A stretch of DNA of 64,000 nucleotides from Kitasatospora aureofaciens (GTDB lineage: Bacteria > Actinomycetota > Actinomycetes > Streptomycetales > Streptomycetaceae). The DNA is taken from the NCBI RefSeq assembly GCF_001188955.3, contig NZ_JPRF03000037.1:20526-84525 (forward strand). Direction: 5' to 3'. The position numbers and the translations under genes were made by a program. The notes under the pieces were generated by a model, which was not told the DNA's origin, did no database searches, and saw only the letters and a program-made list of their open reading frames with translations. Of this stretch, positions 31,661 to 40,855 are shown piece by piece. Numbering within the stretch: the first letter of the stretch is position 1; the number at the start of each line of letters is the position of its first letter.

Positions 31661-32620
31661 GTGGATCTGGATCTGGGACAGGTACGAGCCTTCGTGACCA
31701 CCGCCGAAGAACTCCACTTCGGCCGAGCCGCCACCCGCCTGGCCATCAGCCAACAAGGCCTCTCCAAGCGCATCGCCCGCCTCGAGGCCGCCCTCGGCCT
31801 GCGCCTGCTGGAGCGCGACGCCCGAGGCGTCGCCCTGACCGCAGCCGGCACCCGCTTCCTGGGCCCCGCACGGCGAGTGCTCACGCAGGGGGACCTGGCA
31901 GTGGCCGCCGCACAGGAAACCGGACGGCCGTTGCGGATCGACGTGTGGGGACACCTGTACGCCCCGATGCGCACCCTCGCACAGGCGGTGGACGCGGCAC
32001 CCGGCCTGGAGGTGGAGCCGGTGCCGGGGCGGGACCTGCCGTCGGTGGCGGCGGCGCTGCTGCGCGGGGAGGCGGACGCCGGGTTCGGCCGGGTGCACGC
32101 CCTGCCGGACGGCGCCGACGCCGGGCTGACGCACCGGCTGGTCCGCCTGGAACCGGTGGACGCGCTGCTGAGCGCGGACCATCCGCTGGCCGACCGCGAC
32201 ACCCTGAGCCCGGCGGAGCTGCGCAGCAGTGTGCTGCGCTATCCGGCGGCGGTGGACCGGCTGGACTTCCTGACCCGCTTCGCCGCCCGGTTCGACGTCA
32301 CCGCCCGGGTCGGCTCGACCAATCTGGGCCTGGAGCACTTCCTCGATCAGGTCGCCGCCGATCCGGGCTGCTTCTCCCTGGTGCCCGCCGACGGCCCGCT
32401 GCCGGACCGCCCGGGTGTCCGCACCGTCCCGCTGGCCGATCCGACCCCGCTGTACGCCTGGTCACTGCTCTGGCGGACCGACCGGGCACCCGAGAGCGAC
32501 GGCCAACTGGACCGCCTGTTGAGGGCGTTCACCGCCGAGGCCGCCCGAAGCCGGTGGCTGGAGTACGACCCGTCCCGCGACTGGCTCCCGGACGCCGACG
32601 AAGCCGCCCTCCGGCCGTAG
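31661..32620 (+). CDS. LysR-family transcriptional regulator
   Basis: 319 residues from GTG 31661. The N-terminal winged helix-turn-helix is clear: VRAFVTTAEELHFGRAATRLAISQQGLSKRIARLEAALGLRLLERDARG. The C-terminal two-lobed effector domain starts around PLRIDVWG. It is divergent from the reductase-hydrolase operon, the usual layout for a LysR regulator and its target, with the operator expected in 31397-31660. Confidence 0.93.
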   Translation: MDLDLGQVRAFVTTAEELHFGRAATRLAISQQGLSKRIARLEAALGLRLLERDARGVALTAAGTRFLGPARRVLTQGDLAVAAAQETGRPLRIDVWGHLYAPMRTLAQAVDAAPGLEVEPVPGRDLPSVAAALLRGEADAGFGRVHALPDGADAGLTHRLVRLEPVDALLSADHPLADRDTLSPAELRSSVLRYPAAVDRLDFLTRFAARFDVTARVGSTNLGLEHFLDQVAADPGCFSLVPADGPLPDRPGVRTVPLADPTPLYAWSLLWRTDRAPESDGQLDRLLRAFTAEAARSRWLEYDPSRDWLPDADEAALRP

Positions 32621-32819
32621 CGGCCTGGCGAGGCGGACCCGGTGCCGGCGGTGGTCACGGAGACCCCGAAGCCCCACCCGGCCGACCGACAGGCCCGTCG
32701 CCACGCTCATCGACGGCCGCCTCCCGCACAGTTGACACCCGGTCACATCCGGGGCCCACTGTGCCGCACGGCACGGACAACCGGGTGCGGCGGTGGCTCG
32801 ACCCGTGTCCCGCCGCCGG

Positions 32820-33827
32820 TCACCACCAGGTGTTCCGGACCCCCAGCACCGACCCGTCCGCGGCGAAGGAGGTGGCGGTGTTGCCGGTGTTGCCGGTGGA
32901 GCCCAGCCTGCGGACGACGGCGTACCAGTGCACAGGGGAGTCCCCGACCGCGACCGGGACCGCGGCCACGGAGCCGCCGGTCTTCCAGCTGACCACGACC
33001 CTGGCGACCTCCGGTCCGACCGAGACGGCCACCATGTCCGGCCGGCTCGCCTCCCCGGTCACCCGGTTGAGCATCACGCCCTTGGTGGGGCCCGTGTCGT
33101 CCTTCGCCGTCCCGCCCGGAGCGGTGGTCGCGTCCACGAAGTCCCCGGGCTGCCGCTTGCCGTCCGCGACCAGGTAGACGTCGACCCGGTCGGCCTGCAG
33201 GTCCCAGACCGGGTTGCCGCTCTCCGCGGGGTCGGCCGGCAGCGTCGGGTCGGCGGCACGCCGCTCCGTCCAGATCAGCTCACCCTGTTTGAGGCCGTCC
33301 TCCGCGGTCCGGGCCGCCGGCCACAGGGCGACCCAGACCTCCATGGTGTGTCCGTTGACGGCGCCCTCGCCGATCTTGGCCCGGACCGGGGTGAACGGGT
33401 CCCGCGGGGTCCGCGACGAAGCGGCCGAAGCGGTCGGCGTGACCGTCGGGATGGCCGCCGGGGTGGCCGTAGCCGCTGGTGCGACCACCGGGGACGGCGA
33501 GGCCACCGGCGAGGGGAAGGCCGAGGCCGACGGCGTGCCCGACACCGATGACCTGCCCGGAACGAGCGCGGCCGCGGAGGACACGGCCGCCACCGAGGCG
33601 CCGCCGGCCTCCCGCCCGTACCCGCCGATCGCCGTCCCCGCCCCGGCCACCGCCACCACCAGCACCGCGCCCGCGCCACCGGTCAGCAGCCGCCGGCGCC
33701 GCAGCCTGCGCCGGCCCCCGGCCAGCAGCCGGTCGTACGGGACGGCGCCGATCTCGATGCTCTCGGCCACCTCGCTCAACCCGTACGACGCCGCGGCCTC
33801 GGCCCCGGCCATGTCCTCGTTGCTCAT
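32820..33827 (-). CDS. Membrane-anchored partner of the SigE-family sigma factor
   Basis: 335 residues. An N-terminal cytoplasmic part with GLSEVAESIEIGAVPYDRLLAGGRRRLRRRR precedes one membrane helix (about 48-70), a Ser/Pro/Ala/Thr linker and an extracellular domain of about 180 residues (DPFTPVRAKIGEGAVNGHTMEVWVALWP onward). The ATG overlaps the sigma-factor stop in ATGA, so they are cotranscribed and coupled. This layout suits an anti-sigma or signal-sensing role, but no canonical zinc-binding anti-sigma motif is present. Confidence 0.75.
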   Translation of the reverse strand: MSNEDMAGAEAAASYGLSEVAESIEIGAVPYDRLLAGGRRRLRRRRLLTGGAGAVLVVAVAGAGTAIGGYGREAGGASVAAVSSAAALVPGRSSVSGTPSASAFPSPVASPSPVVAPAATATPAAIPTVTPTASAASSRTPRDPFTPVRAKIGEGAVNGHTMEVWVALWPAARTAEDGLKQGELIWTERRAADPTLPADPAESGNPVWDLQADRVDVYLVADGKRQPGDFVDATTAPGGTAKDDTGPTKGVMLNRVTGEASRPDMVAVSVGPEVARVVVSWKTGGSVAAVPVAVGDSPVHWYAVVRRLGSTGNTGNTATSFAADGSVLGVRNTWW

Positions 33828-34342
33828 CTTCCGCCTCCGACGGTCGTCAGCTCGCTGAGTGAGGAGGTCTCCCGGAGCTTGGCCAGCCCCCTGGCCGCCT
33901 GGCTCTTGACCGTGCCGACCGAGCAGCCCATGGCCGCCGCGGTCTGGGACTCGCTGAGGTCCTCCCAGTACCGCAGCACGACGGCCTCCCGCTGGCGGGG
34001 CGGCAGGGCGGCGAGCGCGGCGAGCAGCACGGCCCGGGCGTCCGGGTCGGGCCCGGTCGGGGCGGGCCGGTCGGGGAAGGCCTCGACCAGGTACTCGGCC
34101 GGTCTGCGCCGGAACCGCCGGGCGTGCTCGTTGACCAGGATCCGGCGCACGTAGGCGTTCGGGTCGTCCGCGGCGCGCACCTTGGTCCAGTGGACGTAGG
34201 CCCGTTCCAGGGCCTGCTGGACCAGGTCCTCGGCGCCGTGGCGGTCCCCCGCCAGCAGGTACGCCGTCCGCAGCAGTCGTGACCACGCGCTGCCGGCGAA
34301 CGCCCGGAACTCGTCGTCCCGGGCGGTCTTCTGGGCTCCCAT
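33824..34342 (-). CDS. SigE-family ECF RNA polymerase sigma factor
   Basis: 172 residues from ATG 34342, five bases after GAGGAGG. Region 2 is LLRTAYLLAGDRHGAEDLVQQALERAYVHW with the PNAYVRRILVN segment. Region 4 is LAALPPRQREAVVLRYWEDLSESQTAAAMGCSVGTVKSQAARGLAKLRE. This matches the SigE/ECF group common in Streptomyces. It is coupled by ATGA to a membrane partner likely to control it. Confidence 0.93.
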   Translation of the reverse strand: MGAQKTARDDEFRAFAGSAWSRLLRTAYLLAGDRHGAEDLVQQALERAYVHWTKVRAADDPNAYVRRILVNEHARRFRRRPAEYLVEAFPDRPAPTGPDPDARAVLLAALAALPPRQREAVVLRYWEDLSESQTAAAMGCSVGTVKSQAARGLAKLRETSSLSELTTVGGGR

Positions 34343-34518
34343 GAGCACCTCCTCGAACCCCCAGAGCCCGGAATCGCCGCCGATCGTTGCCCGGCGTCCG
34401 CGACCAGTCGTTCGCGATTCGTGACCAGTCGTTCGCGATTCGCCACCGGCGGCTGTGACACTGGAGGGGCTCGAAAACCGAGGTGCGCTCCGCCGTGCCT
34501 CCTTGCGAACCTAGAGGG

Positions 34519-37500
34519 ATGCCCGCAGTGAGTTCTCCCGCAGTCCAGTCCGCCCCCGTACCCGCCGAGGGTCCCGGAATCGGTGAGCTGGCCGCCCGCC
34601 TGCCCGAGCTGACCCTGCGCGACGAGGTGCGGATCGGGCGCCGGCTGGAGGGGGCCCGCAGGGTCCGCAAACCCGAGGCCAGGCAGAAGATCGCCGCCGA
34701 GATCGCCGCCGACATCGACCGCGCCGAGCTGCTGGTCGAGCAGCGCCGGGGCGCCGTGCCGAAGATCACGTACCCGGCCGAGCTTCCGGTCAGCCAGAAG
34801 AAGGACGACATCCTGGAGGCCATCCGGGACCACCAGGTGGTGATCGTCGCAGGTGAGACCGGGTCCGGCAAGACCACCCAGATCCCGAAGATCTGCCTGG
34901 AGCTGGGCCGTGGCGTGCGCGGTCTGGTCGGTCACACCCAGCCGCGCCGGATCGCCGCCCGTACGGTGGCCGAGCGCGTCGCGGAGGAGCTGGACACCCC
35001 GCTCGGCGAGGCGGTCGGCTGGAAGGTCCGGTTCACCGACCAGGTCGGCCAGGACACCCTGGTCAAGCTGATGACGGACGGCATCCTGCTGGCGGAGATC
35101 CAAACCGACCGCGATCTGCGCCAGTACGACACCCTGATCATCGACGAGGCGCACGAGCGCAGCCTCAACATCGACTTCCTGCTCGGCTACCTCAAGCAGC
35201 TGCTCCCCCGCCGCCCCGACCTCAAGGTCGTGATCACCTCCGCGACGATCGACCCCGAGCGCTTCTCCCGGCACTTCGGCGACGCTCCGATCATCGAGGT
35301 CTCCGGCCGGACGTACCCCGTCGAGGTCCGCTACCGCCCGGTGATCGACGACGGCGAGGACGAGGCCGACGAGGCGGACCGCGACCGCGACCAGATCCAG
35401 GCGATCTGCGACGCCGCCCAGGAACTGCAGGACGAGGGCCCGGGCGACATCCTGGTCTTCCTCTCCGGCGAGCGCGAGATCCGCGACACCGCCGACGCCC
35501 TCACCAAGCTGAAGCTGAGGAACACCGAGGTCCTCCCGCTCTACGCCCGCCTCAGCTCGGCCGAGCAGCACCGGGTGTTCCAGCGCTCCAACCTGCGCCG
35601 GATCGTGCTGGCCACCAACGTGGCCGAGACCTCGCTGACCGTCCCCGGCATCAAGTACGTGATCGACCCGGGCACCGCCCGGATCTCCCGCTACAGCCAC
35701 CGCACCAAGGTGCAGCGGCTGCCGATCGAGGCGATCAGCCAGGCCAGCGCCAACCAGCGCAAGGGCCGCTGCGGCCGCACCTCGGACGGCATCTGCATCC
35801 GGCTGTACTCGGAGGAGGACTTCCTCTCCCGCCCCGAGTTCACCGACGCCGAGATCCTGCGCACCAACCTCGCCTCGGTGATCCTCCAGATGACCGCGGC
35901 CGGCCTGGGCGACATCTCCGCCTTCCCGTTCCTGGACCCGCCGGACTCGCGCAACATCAAGGACGGCGTCCACCTGCTGCACGAGCTGGGCGCGCTGGAC
36001 CCGGACGAGAAGGACCCGCGCAAGCGCCTGACCGCGCTCGGCCGCAAGCTCGCCCAGCTCCCGGTGGACCCGCGGATGGCCCGCATGGTGCTGGAGGCGG
36101 ACCGCAACGGCTGCGTGCGCGACGTCATGGTGATCGCCGCCGCGCTGTCCATCCAGGACCCGCGCGAGCGCCCCGCCGAGAAGCGCCAGGCCGCCGACGA
36201 GCGGCACCGCCGGTTCTCCTCGGAGACCTCGGACTTCCTCTCCTACCTGGCGATGTGGCGCTACGTCCGGGAGCAGCAGAAGGAGCTCTCCTCCTCGGCG
36301 TTCCGCCGGATGTGCAAGTCGGAGTTCCTCAACTACCTGCGGATACGGGAGTGGCAGGACGTCTACACCCAGCTGCGCACCGTCGCCAAGCAGTTGGGGG
36401 TGACGATCGAGGAGCCTCACCCCGATGCCGAGCCGGACGCCGACCGGATCCACCAGTCGCTGCTGGCCGGGCTGCTCTCCCACATCGGCCTGTTCGACGT
36501 GGAGAAGCGCGAGTACGGCGGCGCCCGCGGCGCCCGCTTCGCGGTCTTCCCGGGCTCCGGCCTGTTCAAGAAGCCCCCGCGCTGGGTGATGTCGGCCGAG
36601 CTGGTGGAGACCTCCCGGCTGTGGGCCCGGATCAACGCGAGGATCGAGCCCGAGTGGGTCGAGCCGCTGGCCGGGCACCTGATCAAGCGCAGCTACAGCG
36701 AGCCGCACTGGGAGAAGAAGGCCGGCGCCGTGCTGGCGTACGAGAAGGTGACCCTCTACGGGATGCCGATCGTCGCCCAGCGCAAGGTCAACTACGGCCG
36801 GATCGACCCGGAGCTCTGCCGCGAGCTGTTCATCCGCAACGCGCTGGTCGAGGGCGACTGGGAGACCCACCACCGGTTCTTCGCCGAGAACCGCAAGCTG
36901 CTCGGCGAGGTCGAGGAGCTGGAGAACCGGGCCCGCCGCCGGGACATCCTGGTGGACGACCAGACCCTGTTCGACTTCTACGACGCCCGGCTGCCCGACG
37001 AGGTCGTCTCCACCCGGCACTTCGACTCCTGGTGGAAGAAGGCCCGGCACGAGCAGCCGGACCTGCTGAACTTCGAGAAGTCGATGCTGATCAACGACGC
37101 CGCGGACGGCGTCACCGAGGCCGACTACCCGGACTACTGGCAGCAGGGCAAGCTGCGCTTCAAGCTGACCTACCAGTTCGAGCCGGGCAGCGACGCGGAC
37201 GGCGTGACCGTCCACATCCCGCTGCCGGTGCTCAACCAGGTCACCGCGGAGGGCTTCGACTGGCAGATCCCCGGCCTGCGGGAGGAGCTGGTCACCGCGT
37301 ACATCAAGTCGCTGCCCAAGGCGATCCGGCGCAACTTCGTGCCGGCCCCGGACTTCGCCAAGGCGGCCCTGCGCCAGGTGAAGGACCGCCAGGAGCCCTT
37401 GCTGCCGTCCCTGGAGCACGCCCTGAAGCGCCTGACGGCCGTCACGGTGCCGCCGGAGGCCTGGGACGACGAGCGGGTGCCGGAACACCTCAAGGTGACC

Positions 37501-38499
37501 TTCCGGGTGGTGGACGGCAAGCGCAGGCTCGCCGAGTCCAAGGACCTGGAGGAGCTGCGGCTGAAGCTCAAGCCCAAGCTCAAGGAGACGCTCTCCTCTG
37601 CAGCCTCCGGCAAGGGCATCGAGCAGAGCGGCCTGACCGCCTGGCCGGCCGGGCTGCCGGTGCTCCAGCGCACCTTCGAGCAGCGCTCGCGCGGCCATTC
37701 GCTGCGCGCCTACCCGGCGCTGGTGGACGAGGGCTCCTCGGTGGGCGTGAAGCTGTTCGACACCCCGGAGGCCCAGGCCCACGCGATGTGGGAGGGGACG
37801 CGCCGACTGCTGATGCTGACCACCACCTCCCCGGCCAAGTCGATCCAGGGCCGGCTGGGCAACCAGGCGAAGCTGGCGCTCTCGCACAGCCCGCACGGCT
37901 CGATCAACGCCCTGTTCGAGGACGTCGTCTCGGCCGCGACGGACCGGCTGATGGCCCTGGCCGGCGGCCCGGCCTGGGACGAGGCGGCCTTCGGCAAGCT
38001 GCACGACAAGGTGCGGGCGGACCTGTACGACCTGTCCGCGGACACCACGCTGAAGACGGCCACCGCGCTGATCGCCTTCCACAAGGCCTCGACCCGGCTG
38101 AAGTCGGTGAGCAGCCCAGTGCTGCTGAACGCGGTGAACGACGTCCGGCTGCACCTGGCCTCGCTGGTGCACCCGGGCTTCGTGACGGCCACCGGCTGGC
38201 AGCGGCTGCCCGACCTCAAGCGCTACCTGCTGGCGGTGGACCGCCGGCTGGAGGCGCTGCCCAACCACCCGCAGCGGGACGCCCAGCAGCTGCTGAAGGT
38301 CCAGCAGGTGCAGCAGGCGTACGGGGAGCTGCTGGCGGCCGTACCGCCCGGGCGGCAGCCCTCCGAAGAGGTGCGGGCGATCCGCTGGATGATCGAGGAG
38401 CTGCGGGTCAGCTTCTTCGCCCAGTCGCTGGGCACGCCGAGCCCGGTCTCGGAGAAGCGGATCATGAAGGCGATGGAGGCGGCCCGGGCGACCCTGTGA
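34519..38499 (+). CDS. hrpA: ATP-dependent RNA helicase HrpA
   Basis: About 1326 residues, the usual length for HrpA. DEAH-box helicase motifs are seen in order: GETGSGKTTQ (Walker A), TQPRRIAARTVA, DEAH in LIIDEAHERS, SATID, then LPLYARLS and QRKGRCGRTSDG. The HA2 and OB-fold regions follow, and the long C-terminal DUF3418 domain ends at 38499. ATG 34519 sits immediately after AGAGGG; GTG 34528 has better spacing and may be the true start. HrpA acts in mRNA processing and rescue of stalled ribosomes. A hairpin follows at 38531. Confidence 0.95.
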   Translation: MPAVSSPAVQSAPVPAEGPGIGELAARLPELTLRDEVRIGRRLEGARRVRKPEARQKIAAEIAADIDRAELLVEQRRGAVPKITYPAELPVSQKKDDILEAIRDHQVVIVAGETGSGKTTQIPKICLELGRGVRGLVGHTQPRRIAARTVAERVAEELDTPLGEAVGWKVRFTDQVGQDTLVKLMTDGILLAEIQTDRDLRQYDTLIIDEAHERSLNIDFLLGYLKQLLPRRPDLKVVITSATIDPERFSRHFGDAPIIEVSGRTYPVEVRYRPVIDDGEDEADEADRDRDQIQAICDAAQELQDEGPGDILVFLSGEREIRDTADALTKLKLRNTEVLPLYARLSSAEQHRVFQRSNLRRIVLATNVAETSLTVPGIKYVIDPGTARISRYSHRTKVQRLPIEAISQASANQRKGRCGRTSDGICIRLYSEEDFLSRPEFTDAEILRTNLASVILQMTAAGLGDISAFPFLDPPDSRNIKDGVHLLHELGALDPDEKDPRKRLTALGRKLAQLPVDPRMARMVLEADRNGCVRDVMVIAAALSIQDPRERPAEKRQAADERHRRFSSETSDFLSYLAMWRYVREQQKELSSSAFRRMCKSEFLNYLRIREWQDVYTQLRTVAKQLGVTIEEPHPDAEPDADRIHQSLLAGLLSHIGLFDVEKREYGGARGARFAVFPGSGLFKKPPRWVMSAELVETSRLWARINARIEPEWVEPLAGHLIKRSYSEPHWEKKAGAVLAYEKVTLYGMPIVAQRKVNYGRIDPELCRELFIRNALVEGDWETHHRFFAENRKLLGEVEELENRARRRDILVDDQTLFDFYDARLPDEVVSTRHFDSWWKKARHEQPDLLNFEKSMLINDAADGVTEADYPDYWQQGKLRFKLTYQFEPGSDADGVTVHIPLPVLNQVTAEGFDWQIPGLREELVTAYIKSLPKAIRRNFVPAPDFAKAALRQVKDRQEPLLPSLEHALKRLTAVTVPPEAWDDERVPEHLKVTFRVVDGKRRLAESKDLEELRLKLKPKLKETLSSAASGKGIEQSGLTAWPAGLPVLQRTFEQRSRGHSLRAYPALVDEGSSVGVKLFDTPEAQAHAMWEGTRRLLMLTTTSPAKSIQGRLGNQAKLALSHSPHGSINALFEDVVSAATDRLMALAGGPAWDEAAFGKLHDKVRADLYDLSADTTLKTATALIAFHKASTRLKSVSSPVLLNAVNDVRLHLASLVHPGFVTATGWQRLPDLKRYLLAVDRRLEALPNHPQRDAQQLLKVQQVQQAYGELLAAVPPGRQPSEEVRAIRWMIEELRVSFFAQSLGTPSPVSEKRIMKAMEAARATL

Positions 38500-38530
38500 C
38501 CCGGGCGGCGCCCTGAGCTGCGGGTGCGCG

Positions 38531-38567
38531 GTGGGCCTTCAGGAGCCAGTTCGACCTGGAGGCCCAC
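38531..38567 (+). terminator. Hairpin after hrpA
   Basis: Arms 38531-38543 and 38555-38567 pair over 13 bases with one wobble and an 11-base loop. It lies between hrpA and tRNA-Asp. Confidence 0.7.
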
Positions 38568-38629
38568 CATGGGCTACGATCTGTCTTGTTCGCAGCGCGG
38601 CAAGCGAGTGAACGAGATCAGAAAACTCT

Positions 38630-38703
38630 GGTCCCGTGGAGCAGTTGGTTAGCTCGCCACCCTGTCAAGGTGGAGGTCGCGGGTTCAAGTCCCGTCGGGA
38701 TCG
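38630..38703 (+). tRNA. tRNA-Asp (GUC), second copy
   Basis: 74 bases, identical to the copy at 18997-19070: acceptor GGTCCCG/CGGGATC, anticodon loop CTGTCAA. It stands alone and has its own terminator. Confidence 0.96.
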
Positions 38704-38710
38704 CCGTAGC

Positions 38711-38752
38711 GCGAGAGGCCCGGAACCGTCAGGTTCCGGGCCTCTCGCTTTT
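38711..38752 (+). terminator. Terminator of the second tRNA-Asp
   Basis: A 17-base perfect stem (38711-38727 with 38732-38748), a four-base loop and a following TTTT. Confidence 0.92.
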
Positions 38753-38982
38753 GGTTTTCGGCTTCTACCAGGCACCAGGTCCGGGCCACAAGCGGCAGGT
38801 GCTGTGATCGTCGCCACTCGATGCCTCCGGGAACGACCCCGGAAACAGTCGGTTCTTGAGTCCACTAATTTAATATGTAAAATTGCACTTCTATTCACTG
38901 TAAATCCCCCCCGCACCACGTGCACCAAATCGTTATCCGGAGTTCAGCATTCCGACCCTCGCGAAGCGCGCTCCGGGCACGA
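38753..38982. other. Non-coding stretch with an AT-rich tract next to tRNA-Asp
   Basis: No gene is supported here. From about 38855 to 38905 the sequence drops to a low GC content that is exceptional for the window (TAATTTAATATGTAAAATTG and neighbours). No repeat of the tRNA 3' end and no integrase are visible. Confidence 0.5.
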
Positions 38983-39032
38983 CAAAGGGGCCGCTGACCG
39001 GACCCGGCGGAGTCCGGTCAGCGGCCCCTTTG
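38983..39032 (-). terminator. Terminator of bldC
   Basis: A perfect 21-base stem (38983-39003 with 39012-39032) with an eight-base loop lies 19 bases beyond the bldC stop codon. Confidence 0.92.
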
Positions 39033-39050
39033 AAAGAGCCTTCGGCCTAA

Positions 39051-39257
39051 TCAGGCCTCAGTGCGCTGAGCGGGAATCCCGGCCAGCAGGGCACGCACCT
39101 CCGCCTCACGGTAACGACGGTGACCGCCGAGCGTGCGGATCGACGTCAGCTTGCCCGCCTTGGCCCAGCGGGTGACCGTCTTCGGGTCAACGCGGAACAT
39201 GGTGGCAACCTCCGCCGGCGTCAGCAGCGGCTCAGCATCAGGGGTACGAGCGGTCAT
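39051..39257 (-). CDS. bldC: BldC developmental regulator
   Basis: 68 residues consisting of a single MerR-like winged helix-turn-helix: LLTPAEVATMFRVDPKTVTRWAKAGKLTSIRTLGGHRRYREAEVRALL. Length and sequence match BldC, which binds head-to-tail on direct repeats and holds Streptomyces in vegetative growth before sporulation. It has no effector domain, as expected. A strong terminator follows. Confidence 0.97.
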   Translation of the reverse strand: MTARTPDAEPLLTPAEVATMFRVDPKTVTRWAKAGKLTSIRTLGGHRRYREAEVRALLAGIPAQRTEA

Positions 39258-39744
39258 GAGCGGCCTCCTCGGGAGAACCGAACCAGGGCGGTTCTATCCT
39301 TCAAATTCTGCACCTTGGCCCGCGATGCCCTAAATGGCATAGACGGACCGAGTCGGTTATAGGACGAACGGCTTGTCCTGGTGTCTACAACTACACCATC
39401 CGTCCAGCCCTATCGACCAAACCGCCAAAATTGACCCCTCACGGGTTCAAGGCCGACGGATGGCGATGGACCACCCCATAACGGACAGTCACTCGACAGT
39501 GACGTCCGGTTACGAGGGGACCAGACCCTCCGTTTCCCCGCAAAGCACGCATCGACTCCAGAACCACCCAAAAGTGGGCACGCTCACGTGAAGTTGGGCT
39601 GGTTGTCCCATTTTTGCACATAGGGGTAAGTTCGCGTCAACGGTGAGTAGTGTCACGTTCGGCAGCTATTGACCCGAACCGGGACCTCGGTCGGAGCCGT
39701 TGCGGACCAAAGACCCCTCCCAGTCATACACGGGCGGTCGGACG
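39258..39744. promoter_or_regulatory. Long bldC upstream region
   Basis: 487 bases without a supported gene lie between bldC and the next minus-strand gene. Base composition is more AT-rich than average (39285-39460 and 39580-39640), consistent with a long regulated promoter and untranslated leader for bldC. No clear promoter hexamers or hairpin could be assigned. Confidence 0.5.
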
Positions 39745-40656
39745 TCAGTTCGCCTGCCGCAGCGCAAGCACCCGCCGCCAGCGCACCGTCAGTTCCCCGT
39801 ACGCGCGCAGCGCCTCGGCGGTGTCCCCCGCCCGCAGCGCCCGCAGCCCGTCCTCCAGCTCCCCCGCCGAACGGTCCGCCAACAGCCTCTCCGGCCCCAG
39901 CAGATGCACCAGCCCCCCGTAGTCCAGCTCCACCAGCGAGCGCGGGTGGAACTCCTCCAGCCACCGCCCGACCTGCTCCGCCCCGCGCACCAACTCCCCC
40001 TCCGGCACCGCCTCGCGCAGAGCCCGGTAGGCCCGCGCCACCCGGCGCCGCGCCTGGGCCATCGGCACCAGGTAGAACAGCGCCGCCGGCCTCCCCCGCT
40101 CCCCCTCCACTCCCTCCCCGTCCGTACCCCCCGGCACGAAGCAACGGTCCTCGTCCCCGAACGGGAGGAACCAGCGCACCGGCACCTCCCACCGGCTGGT
40201 GAGGATCCACGGCCGGGCGTCCGGGTGCCCGGCCAGCCAGCGCTCCCGGTCCGCCTCGGCGGCCGCCCTGGTCACCGGCGGCACCGCGGTGTCCAGCAGC
40301 GCCACCGGAGCCCCCGCCCGCAGCTCCTCCAGCGCCTGCCAGCTGCGCAGCCTGGTCGCCCACGGGCACACGTACAGTACGCCGTCGACGATCCGCAGGT
40401 ACGCCCGCCCGCTCTCCTTCTCCGGCAGCGCCCTCGGCGTGCGGGCGGCCAGCTCCGCGAGCGCCTCCCGCTGCTCCTCCAGCACCGCCGCGGCCACCGA
40501 CTGCTCGGCCGCCGACGCGTCCGGCCCGTGCTCCGCCGCGTAGGCCTGCCAGTCCGCCCGCTCGGGTTCCGGGTAGGCCGCCAGCGGCTCGTAGACGCGC
40601 AGGTGGGCGGCGTAGGGCGGCAGTACGGAAGTGCGTACGACGGTCACGTCCTGCAT
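39745..40656 (-). CDS. Conserved hypothetical protein
   Basis: 303 residues from ATG 40656. The protein is soluble and acidic, with segments VVRTSVLPPYAAHLRVYEPLAAYP near the start, SGRAYLRIVDGVLYVCPWATRLRSWQALEEL, SRWEVPVRWFLPFGDEDR and LVELDYGGLVHLLGPERLLADRSA. It has no recognised catalytic motif, signal peptide or membrane helix. It is divergent from valine dehydrogenase, and the good codon usage and defined domains show it is a real gene. No function is assigned. Confidence 0.82.
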   Translation of the reverse strand: MQDVTVVRTSVLPPYAAHLRVYEPLAAYPEPERADWQAYAAEHGPDASAAEQSVAAAVLEEQREALAELAARTPRALPEKESGRAYLRIVDGVLYVCPWATRLRSWQALEELRAGAPVALLDTAVPPVTRAAAEADRERWLAGHPDARPWILTSRWEVPVRWFLPFGDEDRCFVPGGTDGEGVEGERGRPAALFYLVPMAQARRRVARAYRALREAVPEGELVRGAEQVGRWLEEFHPRSLVELDYGGLVHLLGPERLLADRSAGELEDGLRALRAGDTAEALRAYGELTVRWRRVLALRQAN

Positions 40657-40855
40657 GGTCGCACGCGCCGCGCGGCGCCGGGAGGGCGCGCCTGCGAACC
40701 GTTCGTCCCCGCACCGCGCGAGCTCCTCCGTCTCACCCTTCGGACAACCGGCACAAGCTCGGACAAGACGGCGGATCAGCGGCCCCCGCCCGACTACTCT
40801 TCGGCTTAGGCGCCCGCACCACAGCAGCGGGCCTTTCGATACTGGAGTCACCACA

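Noticed and set aside
38630..38703. tRNA-derived attachment site of an integrated element
   Set aside because: No integrase and no second copy of the tRNA 3' end were found downstream inside the window; only the AT-rich tract hints at it.
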